Of a DNA stretch of 64,000 bases, positions 19,523-28,659 are shown one piece after another; within the stretch, counting starts at the first letter, position 1; each line of letters starts with the position of its first letter. The position numbers and the translations under genes are program-made. The stretch comes from Campylobacter sputorum subsp. sputorum. Lineage in GTDB: Bacteria; Campylobacterota; Campylobacteria; Campylobacterales; Campylobacteraceae. The notes below the pieces were generated by a model. It was not told where the DNA came from. It did not search any database and was given only the letters and a program-made list of their open reading frames with translations. The stretch lies in contig NZ_CP043427.1 of assembly GCF_008245005.1 (NCBI RefSeq), forward strand, positions 744,001-808,000, in the 5' to 3' direction.

Positions 19523-19816
19523 ATGTTTTTTAAATTTAAAAAAGCACAAGATCAAAATGATAGCTTAGATGAAAATGCAAGGATAAAAATTCTTGGAACT
19601 GGTTGCAAAAAGTGTAATGAATTAGAAGCAAATACACTTTTAGCATTAAAAGAACTTGATATGGATGAAAAAGTAGAGCATATCAAAGATTTAGTTAAGA
19701 TAGCTGGATATGGAGTTATGAGTACACCGGCTCTTTTGATAGATGAAAAAGTGTTAAGTTATGGTAGAGTTTTAAGTGTAAAAGAGATAGTAAATTTAAT
19801 AAAAGAAAATTTATAA
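19523..19816 (+). CDS. Small thioredoxin-fold redox protein
   Basis: This is a 97-residue thioredoxin-like protein of the small redox-active disulfide type. After a variable N-terminus it shows RIKILGTGCKKCNELEA with a CxxC pair (C28, C31), and STPALLIDEKVLSYGRV with the cis-proline before a strand. Such proteins commonly accompany DUF318 permeases. A role in handling or reducing the metalloid substrate is inferred from the operon, which is arsR-permease-thioredoxin with a 11-bp gap and a gggaaa site upstream. Confidence 0.85.
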   Translation: MFFKFKKAQDQNDSLDENARIKILGTGCKKCNELEANTLLALKELDMDEKVEHIKDLVKIAGYGVMSTPALLIDEKVLSYGRVLSVKEIVNLIKENL

Positions 19817-19856
19817 TTTATCTTTATAATGTATAATCCTAAAGAAAGGATAAGAT

Positions 19857-21008
19857 ATGAATAATTTTATACTACATACTCCAACTAAGATAGTTTTTGG
19901 TAAAGATGAGGTTAAAAGACTTTCATCACTTCTTCCAAAAGATAAAAAGATTTTACTTCTCTATGGCGGTGGAAGCATTAAGAAAAATGGCGTTTATGAT
20001 GATGTTATAAATGCAACGGATGGTTTAAATTTTGTAGAATTTGGTGGAATAGAGGCAAATCCAGATTTTGATACATGTGTAAAAGCAAGAAATTTTGCTA
20101 GGCAAAATGGCGTGGAGTTTTTATTATCTGTTGGCGGAGGAAGTGTTTTAGACGCTACTAAGTTTATATCGCTTATATTTTATGAAAACGGCGATGAATG
20201 GGAAGTATTAGAGGGTAAAAAATGTGCTAGTAATGCACTTCCGCTAGCAAGCGTTATGACGCTTCCTGCAACCGGATCTGAGATGAATAATGGTGGTGTT
20301 ATATCAAGAAGAAGCACTCAAGATAAACTCTCTTTTAAAAGTCGTCTTGTTTTTCCTAAATTTTCTATAATTGATCCAAGTTATACCGCAAGTTTGCCAC
20401 TTAGACAAATTCAAAACGGTATAGTAGATACATTTGTTCATACTTTGGAACAATACGCTACTTGGGATATAAACACTCCTATGCAAGATTTGTGGGCTAT
20501 AGGCATTTTAAGAACTTTGCTTGAAGAAGGACCTAAGGCTATATCAGATCCAAGCGATTATGATGTTATGTCAAATATTTGTTGGTGTGCAACATGTGGA
20601 TTAAATGGTTGGATAGGGGCTGGAGTTATTCAAGACTGGGCTGTGCATATGATAGGACACGAACTTACTGCATTTTATGGCATAGATCACGCTCAAAGTT
20701 TGGCTGTGGTTTTACCAAGTAGATACAGACTTCATTTGAAAAATAAAAAAGAAAAACTTTATAAACTTGGTGTAGAGGTATTTAAACTAGAAGGAAATAA
20801 AGATCAAATCGCATCAAATTGCATAGATAAGATAGAGGAATTTTTCAATTCACTTGGAGTAAAAACTCATCTTAGTGATTATGGTATAGATGAAAAAGAA
20901 GCATCTATTAAAATTGCTGAGAGATTTATACAAAGAAATAAAATTTGGGGAGAGCATAGTGAAGTCACCCCAGAAGTAGTTAGAGTTATTTTGATTAACG
21001 CAAAATAG
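19857..21008 (+). CDS. Iron-containing alcohol dehydrogenase (YqhD/BDH-like)
   Basis: This is a 383-residue group III alcohol dehydrogenase. The N-terminal NAD(P)-binding domain has GGGSIKKNG and GGGSVLDATKF. The C-terminal metal domain shows ligand motifs NGIVDTFVHTLEQ (Asp, His) and HMIGHELTAFYGIDHAQSL (two His). Length and sequence are close to the NADPH-dependent aldehyde reductase YqhD and butanol dehydrogenases, which detoxify aldehydes. The substrate is not determinable here. An aaagga site precedes ATG 19857. A strong hairpin follows the stop. Confidence 0.9.
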   Translation: MNNFILHTPTKIVFGKDEVKRLSSLLPKDKKILLLYGGGSIKKNGVYDDVINATDGLNFVEFGGIEANPDFDTCVKARNFARQNGVEFLLSVGGGSVLDATKFISLIFYENGDEWEVLEGKKCASNALPLASVMTLPATGSEMNNGGVISRRSTQDKLSFKSRLVFPKFSIIDPSYTASLPLRQIQNGIVDTFVHTLEQYATWDINTPMQDLWAIGILRTLLEEGPKAISDPSDYDVMSNICWCATCGLNGWIGAGVIQDWAVHMIGHELTAFYGIDHAQSLAVVLPSRYRLHLKNKKEKLYKLGVEVFKLEGNKDQIASNCIDKIEEFFNSLGVKTHLSDYGIDEKEASIKIAERFIQRNKIWGEHSEVTPEVVRVILINAK

Positions 21009-21017
21009 GATATGTTT

Positions 21018-21053
21018 GTATTAAAATACATAAAATATTATGTATTTTAATAC
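21018..21053. terminator. Bidirectional terminator hairpin between adh and hemC
   Basis: A perfect 16-bp inverted repeat, GTATTAAAATACATAA at 21018-21033 and its complement at 21038-21053, flanks a 4-base loop. It lies between two convergent genes. The stem is AT-rich, with only weak U-rich tails, so it may act partly by folding in both transcripts. Confidence 0.6.
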
Positions 21054-21062
21054 GCTTTAAAT

Positions 21063-22016
21063 TTAGTAAATATTCTCTGATTGTAGTTTTTCAGCCATTA
21101 CTTCAGCTTCTTTTAAAAGCTCTTTTGCACCTTTTTCTATAAATTTAGTAGCTAATTCTTTACCTATAGTTTTGTATTTATCTTTATTAACAATCAAAGT
21201 TTCTTTTAAAAACTTGCTTCCATCAGGTAATCCCAAAACAGCCCTTATTTTTACATCATCACCTTTTAAATTTGCATTTATACCTATTGGAACTTGACAG
21301 CCACCGTTTAACATAGTAACAAAATCGCGTTCTATAGTTGTTTCTATGTGAGATTTTTCATCATTTATAAAGCTAATTATGTCTAAGATATCATTAGAGT
21401 TTTTAGCCTCTATTCCTAGGGCACCTTGTCCCATAGCAGGGATCATTTCATCAAGTTCAAATGGTGTAACAAATTTTATTTCTTTGTTAAGATTAAGTCG
21501 TTTTATACCAGCAACGGCTAGTATGATTGCATCAAAACGACCTTCTTTTAGCTTTTTTAAGCGGGTATTTACATTGCCTCTAAGTGAGATTATATTTAAA
21601 TCAGGGCGAATCATAAGAAGTTGCATTCTTCTTCTAAGGCTTGTTGTTCCAATTCTAGAGCCTTTTGGCAGTTCTTGTAAATTTTTGAAATTTTCGCTAA
21701 CAAAAGCATCTCTAACATCTTCTCTTTTGCTAATTGCACCAAGTAAAAGACCATCTGGAAAAACAATGGGAACATCTTTTAAACTATGCACAGCTATATG
21801 ACTTTCGCCTCTAATCATGCTTTCTTCTAGCTCTTTTGTAAAAAGTCCTTTGCCGCCAATTTTTGCAAGAGGGGAATCTAATATAACATCGCCTTTTGTT
21901 TTCATACTTAAAAGTTCAACTTCCATGCCATGAGTTTTTTTAATCTCACTTTGTATAAACTCGCTTTGCCACATTGCTAAGGCACTTCCTCTTGTTGCTA
22001 TGATTAATTTTTTCAT
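21063..22016 (-). CDS. hemC: Porphobilinogen deaminase (hydroxymethylbilane synthase)
   Basis: HemC joins four porphobilinogen units into hydroxymethylbilane in haem synthesis. The 317-residue product has the N-terminal ATRGSALAMWQSEFI, K61 in GGKGLFTKELE, the catalytic Asp81 in HSLKDVP, the substrate-binding arginines of TTSLRRR and RGNVNTRL, and Cys240 in NGGCQVPIG, which holds the dipyrromethane cofactor. The start overlaps the fxsA-like stop (ATGA). It is the last gene of a minus-strand run that also holds hemA. Confidence 0.97.
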   Translation of the reverse strand: MKKLIIATRGSALAMWQSEFIQSEIKKTHGMEVELLSMKTKGDVILDSPLAKIGGKGLFTKELEESMIRGESHIAVHSLKDVPIVFPDGLLLGAISKREDVRDAFVSENFKNLQELPKGSRIGTTSLRRRMQLLMIRPDLNIISLRGNVNTRLKKLKEGRFDAIILAVAGIKRLNLNKEIKFVTPFELDEMIPAMGQGALGIEAKNSNDILDIISFINDEKSHIETTIERDFVTMLNGGCQVPIGINANLKGDDVKIRAVLGLPDGSKFLKETLIVNKDKYKTIGKELATKFIEKGAKELLKEAEVMAEKLQSENIY

Positions 22017-22390
22017 TTTTTATCCTCATCTATCACTTCAACATCTATGATATCTTCGTTTGTATTATCTTTTTTAAAATTATAATTTTTATCAATCTTT
22101 TTATTTGCAAAAACTGAAAATATTATAACGCATAAACCAACTATATCGCACATTAACCCAGGCAACATTAATAAAAATCCGCCAATGCTTATACCAAAAT
22201 TGCTTATCATTTGCATAGGAGAGCTTAAATTTGCCATATTTATAAATCCAAATTTAAACATAAGCATTAAGCCAATGACTGCACTTATTATAATTTCTAG
22301 TAAGAATTTCAAAAATCCATATTCATCTATAAATGCATAAATTATAAAAATTTCGATAAAAATATAAATAAAAGCTAATGTTTTTTGCAT
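22013..22390 (-). CDS. FxsA-family membrane protein
   Basis: This is a 125-residue membrane protein with helices at about 3-25, 29-50 and 65-95. The glycine-rich segment GISIGGFLLMLPGLMCDIVG matches the FxsA family, whose E. coli member suppresses F-plasmid exclusion of phage T7; the native role is unknown. The acidic, charged C-terminal tail is cytoplasmic. It overlaps proS by 16 bp and hemC by 4 bp, so it is carried in the haem/proS operon without an evident functional tie. Confidence 0.8.
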   Translation of the reverse strand: MQKTLAFIYIFIEIFIIYAFIDEYGFLKFLLEIIISAVIGLMLMFKFGFINMANLSSPMQMISNFGISIGGFLLMLPGLMCDIVGLCVIIFSVFANKKIDKNYNFKKDNTNEDIIDVEVIDEDKK

Positions 22391-24087
22391 AATATCTCTT
22401 TTAATTTGTCTAAAATTTCATCTTTTTTGATTATAGTTTTATTGAGTGTTTTTCTCTCTATTAGCTCTACATTGCCTTCATTTAAGCTTTTGCCTATGAG
22501 TAGGGCATATGGAAATCCCATAAGTTCAAATTCACTCATTTTAACGCCAAATCTTTCGTTTCTATCATCAAGAAGTGTTTGTATGTCTAGGCTTTTGCAG
22601 TTTTTATAAATTTGGTTTGCAAAATCTACTTGAGAGTTATCTTTTAAATTTGATATGATTATCTCTAGTTTAAAAGGAGAAGTTTGCTCGTTCCAAATAC
22701 AACCTTTTTCATCATGATTTGCTTCTATTATAACGGCTACTAAACGACTTACGCCTATGCCATAACACCCCATATAAAAAGGCTGTGCTTTTCCGTTTAT
22801 ATCTAAAAAGGTTGCATTCATTGCACTTGAGTATTTATCTCCAAGTTGAAAAATGTGTCCAACTTCTATACCTTTTGTGATGTGTAATTTGCCTCCGCAA
22901 TGAGGACATATATCTCCTTGTTTTACAGCTATTAGGTCTTTGAATCTATCGTCATTAAAATTTACAATATTTAAACCAATTATATGATAGTCTTTTTCGT
23001 TAGCACCGCAAATCATTTGTTTTGCATTTTTTAGTTCACTATCTATGTAAAAATCTACATTTTTTAAACCAACTGGACCACAAAATCCAGGAACCAATCC
23101 CGCTTTTAAAATATCTTCCTCACTAGCATCAACGAGTTCTATTGCGTTACAAGCGTTTTGTGCCTTCTTTTCTTGAACTTCATCACATCCTCTTACAAAT
23201 AAAACCACTATTTTGCTATCGTTTTCGTAAATAGCTTTTTTTATCACAGCTTTTATCGTAAAAAATTTATCAACTTTAAAGAAATTTGCTATTTTATCTA
23301 TTGTTTTTAAATTTGGGGTATAAAATTTACTCATTTGTGCTTCTGGCATGTCTGCTGTTGTTTGTAATGGTTTTCTTTTTGCGGCTTCTATGTTTGCTGC
23401 GTATTTGCAATTATCGCAAACCAAAATATCATCTTCGCCATTATCTGCTAATACCATAAATTCTTTACTTCCGCTTCCACCAATTGCACCGCTATCTGCA
23501 TCAACTGCTCTGTAATTTAATCCAAGTCTAGTAAAGATATTTGAGTATGTTTTTTCCATAAGATCAAACTCTCGTTTCATATCTTCTTTTGAAGCATGAA
23601 AGCTATATCCATCACACATTATAAATTCTCTACCTCTTAGTAACCCAAATCTAGGTCTTGCCTCATCTCTAAATTTTGTATTTATTTGATAAAGATGTAG
23701 TGGAAGTTGTTTGTAACTTGTAATGTTATTTTTTACAATATTTACAACACTTTCTTCGTTTGTTGGGCTTAGAACAAATTCGTTTTCTTTTCTATCTTTA
23801 AATCTTAAAAGTTCTTTGCCATAATAACTATATCTACCGCTTTGCTTCCAAAGTTCGGCTGGTGTAACCATGCTCATAGTTATTTCTAAGGCTCCAGCTT
23901 CATCCATCTCTTCTTTTATAATATTTTTGATGTTATTTATTACCATTTGAGCAAGTGGCAAAAAGTTATAAAGCCCGCTTCCAATTTGTCCTATAAATCC
24001 AGCTCTTAATAAAAATATATGGCTAGGAAGAGTTGCATCTTTTGGCGCTTCTTTTGTAGTAGGTGCGTAGAGTTTGCTAAATTTCAC
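22375..24087 (-). CDS. proS: Prolyl-tRNA synthetase
   Basis: ProS charges tRNA-Pro. The 570-residue bacterial-type enzyme shows class II motif 2 (FRDEARPRFGLLRGREFIM), an inserted editing domain (about residues 220-400) and motif 3 (GCYGIGVSRLVAVIIE), followed by the anticodon-binding domain (LLDDRNERFGVKMSEFEL). I chose GTG 24087 because ggag lies 7 bases upstream and the family start is at KFSKLYAPT. A longer frame to 24153 lies within hemA. It overlaps hemA by 11 bp. Confidence 0.96.
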   Translation of the reverse strand: MKFSKLYAPTTKEAPKDATLPSHIFLLRAGFIGQIGSGLYNFLPLAQMVINNIKNIIKEEMDEAGALEITMSMVTPAELWKQSGRYSYYGKELLRFKDRKENEFVLSPTNEESVVNIVKNNITSYKQLPLHLYQINTKFRDEARPRFGLLRGREFIMCDGYSFHASKEDMKREFDLMEKTYSNIFTRLGLNYRAVDADSGAIGGSGSKEFMVLADNGEDDILVCDNCKYAANIEAAKRKPLQTTADMPEAQMSKFYTPNLKTIDKIANFFKVDKFFTIKAVIKKAIYENDSKIVVLFVRGCDEVQEKKAQNACNAIELVDASEEDILKAGLVPGFCGPVGLKNVDFYIDSELKNAKQMICGANEKDYHIIGLNIVNFNDDRFKDLIAVKQGDICPHCGGKLHITKGIEVGHIFQLGDKYSSAMNATFLDINGKAQPFYMGCYGIGVSRLVAVIIEANHDEKGCIWNEQTSPFKLEIIISNLKDNSQVDFANQIYKNCKSLDIQTLLDDRNERFGVKMSEFELMGFPYALLIGKSLNEGNVELIERKTLNKTIIKKDEILDKLKEILCKKH

Positions 24088-25384
24088 TATCTTTCTCCCA
24101 TTCGTATTCGCATTTGTAAAAATTAAATTCTTTAAATTTATCTTGTATATCAAATATGTATTGAACTGATCTAATTATAGCATCAGCTTCTACCTTGTTT
24201 CCCAAATCTTTTAAATTTACACTAGGTGTATGTAAAAAAGCCTTAAAAACTTGGTGAACTAGCTTTCTTGCTTCTTCTTTATCTGAATTTTTTAAGTAGC
24301 CTTTTTTGATAGCTTTTTGTATCTCATTTTCTGCTACTTCTTTTGCTTTAAATCTTAAAGCTTTAATTATAGGAGTTGATGATAAACTTTGTATCCATTT
24401 AAAAAACTCATTTGTCATATCTCCTACTAAGGCGTATGCAATTTGTGCTTGTTCTTCTCTTATGGTTGTGTTTTTTTTGACAATCTCATCTAAATCATCA
24501 ACAGCAAAAATATGAATTTTATCAGTTGGAGTTATATCAATATCTCTTGGAACAGCTATGTCAAAAAAGTATCTATCAAAATCCTTATTTTCTAGCATAT
24601 CGTCTGTTATTACGGGATTTGAAGACCCTGTTGCACTAAATATAATTTTGTTTTTATTTATGTATTGTGCTAGTTTTGAAATAGAATCATATGACGCATT
24701 TATACCAAGTTCATCTGCTAAATCTTTTGCATTTTCTAAACTTCTATTTATTATAGTAACTTTAGCTCCGCTTGCTACTAGATGTTTGCCAGCAAGCCTA
24801 CTCATTTCGCCAGCACCGACAATCAAAGCTTCTATATTTTCAATTGAGCCAAAAATTTCTTTGGCTTTTGCTACAGCCACGCTTGAAACAGATATATGAT
24901 TTTTAGATATATCAGTTGAGTTTCTTATACTTGCTGCACATTTAAAAGCATAGTGCATAGCTCTACTTATGTTTAGTTTTGCAAAACCATTTTCATATGC
25001 AAAAATAAAGGCATCTTTAAGTTGCCCAACTATTTGTGTTTCGCCTATGACTAAACTATCAAGTGAGCTTGCAACTGAAAAAAGATGATGTATTGATCCT
25101 TCATCTTCATAAATATCGGCTCTGGTTGTAAGCTCTTCTAAATCAATACCGCTTGATTGATGAAGTTGTGAGAGTATAAGATCTTCTGCTTCTTTATGTT
25201 CTAAGCTTCTGGTAAAAATCTCAACTCTGTTACAGGTACTTAGCACCATAGCTTCGCTTATATATTTGCTAGAACAGATGTTTTGTAGAAATTTTCTTTT
25301 ATTTTCATTATCTGAAAAAGAAAGTTTTTCACGAACACAAATATCTGTATTTTTGTGCGTGAAACTAATACTCATATAATGCAT
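24077..25384 (-). CDS. hemA: Glutamyl-tRNA reductase
   Basis: HemA reduces glutamyl-tRNA to glutamate-1-semialdehyde with NADPH, the first step of haem synthesis by the C5 pathway. The 435-residue protein has the catalytic Cys51 in VLSTCNRVEIF, a second motif SLDSLVIGETQIVGQLKDAF, the NADPH-binding LIVGAGEMSRLAGKHL, and a C-terminal helical dimerisation spine. The ATG overlaps the stop of the prenyl synthase gene by 1 bp. An alternative ATG lies three codons further in. Confidence 0.97.
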   Translation of the reverse strand: MHYMSISFTHKNTDICVREKLSFSDNENKRKFLQNICSSKYISEAMVLSTCNRVEIFTRSLEHKEAEDLILSQLHQSSGIDLEELTTRADIYEDEGSIHHLFSVASSLDSLVIGETQIVGQLKDAFIFAYENGFAKLNISRAMHYAFKCAASIRNSTDISKNHISVSSVAVAKAKEIFGSIENIEALIVGAGEMSRLAGKHLVASGAKVTIINRSLENAKDLADELGINASYDSISKLAQYINKNKIIFSATGSSNPVITDDMLENKDFDRYFFDIAVPRDIDITPTDKIHIFAVDDLDEIVKKNTTIREEQAQIAYALVGDMTNEFFKWIQSLSSTPIIKALRFKAKEVAENEIQKAIKKGYLKNSDKEEARKLVHQVFKAFLHTPSVNLKDLGNKVEADAIIRSVQYIFDIQDKFKEFNFYKCEYEWEKDSEI

Positions 25385-26277
25385 TAAAATGTCCTATCTA
25401 TCATACTTTTTACTATATTTTCAAGATCTTCTATATTGTATTTTTTAACCGAATTTATAGCATCATTTCCATAATTTTTTGCTACATTTAAGCATTTTTC
25501 TATAATGTTAAATTTAGCCAAATTTTCTTTTATCCAGCTTTGTTCTTCATCTTTTAAATCTTTTTTAAATAAAGAAATAAGATATTTTTTATCTTTATCA
25601 TTGAGTTTTTCATAAAGATATATGTAAGGAAGTGTGGTTTTTCCTTCTTTATAGTCATTTAAAGCAGGTTTTCCAAGTGTTTTTGAATCTTGTGTTACAT
25701 CTAGTATATCATCAATAATTTGAAAAGCAATACCTAAATTTTTGCCATATTTTGCGAAATCATCTATATCAAATTTTCCTAGATATGCCCCGCATTTAGC
25801 TGTTGCTTCTATTAAAACTGCAGTTTTATAATAAATCATTTTTAGATATTTTTGTTTGCTTTGATTAAATTCTTCTCCCATAGATACATCCATTATCTCG
25901 CCTATACTAAGCAAGCTAACGGCGTTTGATATATTTTGAGATATAAAATTATCAAATTTGCTAAGTTCAAAATATCCTTTTGAATATAAAATATCTCCAA
26001 GCATTATTGCATTTTTAGCACCATAAATTGCATTTATACTAGCTTTTCCACGCCTTGTATAGCTTTCGTCTATTACATCATCGTGCAAAAGGCTAGCTGC
26101 GTGAATTAGTTCTATGATAGCACATAACTTTAATGAATTTTCATTTTCTGTGGCTATTTTTAAAAGAAGTTTTGATCTTAGTTTTTTGCCTGAGTTTATG
26201 TTTGCAAACATTTCATTTAATGGCTCATAATCAAGCTCTTTTATCATATTTGTAATTATGGTATCTATTTTATCCAT
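25384..26277 (-). CDS. ispB: Polyprenyl diphosphate synthase
   Basis: This is a 297-residue trans-isoprenyl diphosphate synthase that extends allylic diphosphates with isopentenyl diphosphate. The first Asp-rich motif is LLHDDVIDESYTRRGKAS and the second is AFQIIDDILDVTQDSKTLGKP. The small residues five positions before the first motif (AASLLHD) suggest a long-chain product, most likely the menaquinone side chain, so ispB is favoured over ispA. It is coupled to hemA by a TAATG overlap. This order is the usual one in Campylobacter. Confidence 0.88.
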   Translation of the reverse strand: MDKIDTIITNMIKELDYEPLNEMFANINSGKKLRSKLLLKIATENENSLKLCAIIELIHAASLLHDDVIDESYTRRGKASINAIYGAKNAIMLGDILYSKGYFELSKFDNFISQNISNAVSLLSIGEIMDVSMGEEFNQSKQKYLKMIYYKTAVLIEATAKCGAYLGKFDIDDFAKYGKNLGIAFQIIDDILDVTQDSKTLGKPALNDYKEGKTTLPYIYLYEKLNDKDKKYLISLFKKDLKDEEQSWIKENLAKFNIIEKCLNVAKNYGNDAINSVKKYNIEDLENIVKSMIDRTF

Positions 26278-26279
26278 TT

Positions 26280-26732
26280 TTATCCTTGATTATTTGTATT
26301 GTTTGGTTTTTTTGGATCAATAAATTTTACCTCAACTCTATTTGCTTCGTCTTTGATATATACCATAAAAGTAGCTATACCTTTTTCATATTTTAAGAAA
26401 GCAAGATAAAGTCTAACTTCGTCTTTGGGAAAGTTTTCTTTTGGCTCAAATAGTAACTGGTCGTATTCTTTTAATCCATTTCTTAATGAAACACTCATAT
26501 GTCTTGGGTATTTTCTCCACCAACTATGAACTATCATATTTGTAGCATCATAAAGCGTCCATCTAAAGTTAAAATACTCTATCTCTCTTTGCTTATCCTC
26601 GCTATTTAATCTTACTGCAACTCTAGCCATCTGGTCTTTTTTTAACTCAAATTTATATTCATAAGCAAATTCTAAAGAAGCACAAAAAAGATTGACATAA
26701 AATATGATTAAGATACAAAAAATTTTAAACAA
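26280..26732 (-). CDS. Conserved periplasmic protein of unknown function
   Basis: This is a 150-residue protein with a signal peptide (MFKIFCILIIFYVNLFCAS). The mature part is beta-rich with a conserved-looking core (YFNFRWTLYDATNMIVHSWW, KYPRHMSVSLRNG) and a Pro/Asn-rich tail. I do not recognise a domain. It lies 2 bp upstream of the prenyl synthase gene and 2 bp downstream of the DUF2018 gene, as in other Campylobacter, which marks it as a genuine conserved gene. Confidence 0.75.
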   Translation of the reverse strand: MFKIFCILIIFYVNLFCASLEFAYEYKFELKKDQMARVAVRLNSEDKQREIEYFNFRWTLYDATNMIVHSWWRKYPRHMSVSLRNGLKEYDQLLFEPKENFPKDEVRLYLAFLKYEKGIATFMVYIKDEANRVEVKFIDPKKPNNTNNQG

Positions 26733-26734
26733 TT

Positions 26735-26995
26735 TTATATGCTTTTTGTTAAAATTTCACTACTTAGATGCATATACATATTTTGTAACTTTTCATCTAA
26801 AATTTTAGCATTTTCATACTCAAAAAGATCAACTTGTTTTAGATCAATTCCATTTTGTTCTAGTAAATGCTCCATAGCTATGTATTTTTTAAGTAAATTT
26901 TGTATTTCATCTTCAACACTATTTCGTGTTGCATGAAATAAAATATCAAAAAACTTTTCTCTTAAATCTCCGCAAAAAAGATCATTTTCATTCAT
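26735..26995 (-). CDS. DUF2018-family protein (HP0242-like)
   Basis: This is an 86-residue all-helical protein matching the DUF2018 family, restricted to Campylobacterota. The H. pylori member HP0242 forms an entangled, knotted helical dimer in crystals; its function is unknown. The segment HATRNSVEDEIQNLLKKYIA and the helices after it show the pattern. It is the first gene of the minus-strand run that continues to hemC. Confidence 0.8.
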   Translation of the reverse strand: MNENDLFCGDLREKFFDILFHATRNSVEDEIQNLLKKYIAMEHLLEQNGIDLKQVDLFEYENAKILDEKLQNMYMHLSSEILTKSI

Positions 26996-27081
26996 TTTTT
27001 ACCTTAACTAAAACATTAAATTTAAATTATATCACAATAATGTTTTATTAAAAATTAGTTTAAATTACACAATTATATAAT

Positions 27082-27717
27082 TTATATATCTTCTATAAAT
27101 TTTATCAGCTCATTAGAATTCTTAGCATTTTTAAATTTAGTGCTATTTTCTCCAAATCCCCATGAAACATTTATATAAGGCATATTTGCATTTATTGCAG
27201 CCATTTCATCTTTTATACTATCTCCTATAAAAACTGCTGTATTATTTAAACCTTTTTCTTTGGCTAAATTTAACATAGTTGGATCTGGTTTTTTGGGTGT
27301 ATTTTTACTAAAACCTATGATAAAATTAAATTTATCATATATTTTATTTTTTTCTAAAATTGCTTTTAAACTATCTTGTGGAGCGTTACTTGCAAGTACT
27401 ACGAAGTATTTCTTAGATATACAAAAATCAAGTATTTCATCAACACATTCATATTTTTTAGCATAAATATTGTAGTTTTTGTCAAAATCTTTTTGAAAAT
27501 CTTGCATCATTTTATTTGTTGGATTTTCTAATTTAAAGAACTCTTTTATCATATTTTTATCTAGTGAGTTAATTGTTTTTAAAATAAATTCTTTTTGTAA
27601 ATCGGTTTTTAGTCCGATATTTCGTCTTGTTTGATTTATAGTAACACAGATAGCTTCTGAGCTATCTATAATTGTTCCATCCATATCAAATATAATTGTT
27701 TTAGTATTCATACTCAT
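27082..27717 (-). CDS. HAD-superfamily phosphatase, phosphoglycolate-phosphatase-like
   Basis: This is a 211-residue HAD hydrolase. Motif I is FDMDGTIIDSSEA (nucleophile Asp and acid/base Asp), motif II is VVLASNAP, and the motif III/IV region is KPDPTML with GDSIKDEMAA. A helical cap between motifs I and II fits the phosphoglycolate phosphatase type, though substrates vary widely in the family. It starts within the last 17 bp of the upstream gene. Confidence 0.85.
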   Translation of the reverse strand: MSMNTKTIIFDMDGTIIDSSEAICVTINQTRRNIGLKTDLQKEFILKTINSLDKNMIKEFFKLENPTNKMMQDFQKDFDKNYNIYAKKYECVDEILDFCISKKYFVVLASNAPQDSLKAILEKNKIYDKFNFIIGFSKNTPKKPDPTMLNLAKEKGLNNTAVFIGDSIKDEMAAINANMPYINVSWGFGENSTKFKNAKNSNELIKFIEDI

Positions 27718-28030
27718 TAAAGCTCTTTTTGTGTTTTTCTTTTTTATATTTTAGATTTTTTATCTTTTCTAGTTGATTAAATGATTTTAAAAGCTCATCT
27801 TTATTTGTGCTACTTAAAGATAAATTTACAAACTCAACCAATCCTTTTGTATAGGATTGATCAAGATACACGGGCTCGACTTTCTTTAAAATTTCAAAAC
27901 TTTTTTCAACTCTTTGTTTAAATAAATTTTCATCAAAATCATCTCTTTTTATTATTCCAACGATTGATTTTACAAATTTTTCAAGAGATCTTATGTATTT
28001 TACTCTTTTAAATTTATCTGTTTGTTCCAA
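27701..28030 (-). CDS. Conserved hypothetical helical protein
   Basis: This is a 109-residue, Lys-rich, helix-predicted cytoplasmic protein, starting with TTG at 28030 one base after the Sel1 gene stop. No domain is recognised. The segments FVKSIVGIIKRDDFDENLF and EFVNLSLSSTNKDELLKSFN are amphipathic. Tight spacing on both sides suggests it is expressed with its neighbours. The function is unknown. Confidence 0.6.
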   Translation of the reverse strand: MEQTDKFKRVKYIRSLEKFVKSIVGIIKRDDFDENLFKQRVEKSFEILKKVEPVYLDQSYTKGLVEFVNLSLSSTNKDELLKSFNQLEKIKNLKYKKEKHKKSFNEYEY

Positions 28031-28031
28031 G

Positions 28032-28595
28032 TTATTTTTTCTCTTTTAAATTTTCATATTGAACGCAAGCTATTTCGTCTTTTAAATCGCAAGCTTTTTT
28101 ATAATACTTCATAGCCATATTTATATCATTTTTAAAGCCTTTTGCATTATGGTAAAGCGTAGCGATACTAAAACATCCCATAGCGTTACCTTTATCACAA
28201 GATTTTATAAATAAATCTTTTGCTTTATCATAATCTTTTTGTGATGCATACATTGTCCCAAGGTAATTGCAACTTTTTAGATATTCGTTTTTACAAGCTT
28301 TTTCATACAAAGAGATAGCTTTTTTAGTATCTTTTTGAACGCCAAAACCGCCTTCATACATTACTCCAAGCTCAGCACAACCTCTAGCATAACCACCTTC
28401 GCAAGCTTTTGTAAATAGTTCTATGGCTTTTTTATCATCACCATTTATTTCTAAACCCTCACTATATAAAAATCCAAGATCGCTACAAGCTTCTAAATCG
28501 TTATTATCGCATTTTGTTTGTAACTCATTTGCCTTATTATTAGCAGCTGATAACATAATAGCAAAAGCTGATAGTAAAAAAACTATTTTTTTCAT
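28032..28595 (-). CDS. Periplasmic Sel1-like repeat protein (Hcp type)
   Basis: This is a 187-residue secreted protein with a signal peptide (MKKIVFLLSAFAIMLSAANN) followed by Sel1-like helical repeats of about 36 residues. Each repeat carries a C-x7-C pair (for example CDNNDLEAC, CEGGYARGC, CKNEYLKSC, CDKGNAMGC, CDLKDEIAC), the disulfide pattern of Helicobacter cysteine-rich proteins. Such proteins mediate protein-protein contacts in the envelope and some bind penicillin. The exact role here is unknown. Confidence 0.85.
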   Translation of the reverse strand: MKKIVFLLSAFAIMLSAANNKANELQTKCDNNDLEACSDLGFLYSEGLEINGDDKKAIELFTKACEGGYARGCAELGVMYEGGFGVQKDTKKAISLYEKACKNEYLKSCNYLGTMYASQKDYDKAKDLFIKSCDKGNAMGCFSIATLYHNAKGFKNDINMAMKYYKKACDLKDEIACVQYENLKEKK

Positions 28596-28659
28596 AAAAC
28601 TCCCTTTTTAAATTTTTAACTATAAGGATAACAAAATAGCTTTTAATATAAAATAAATG

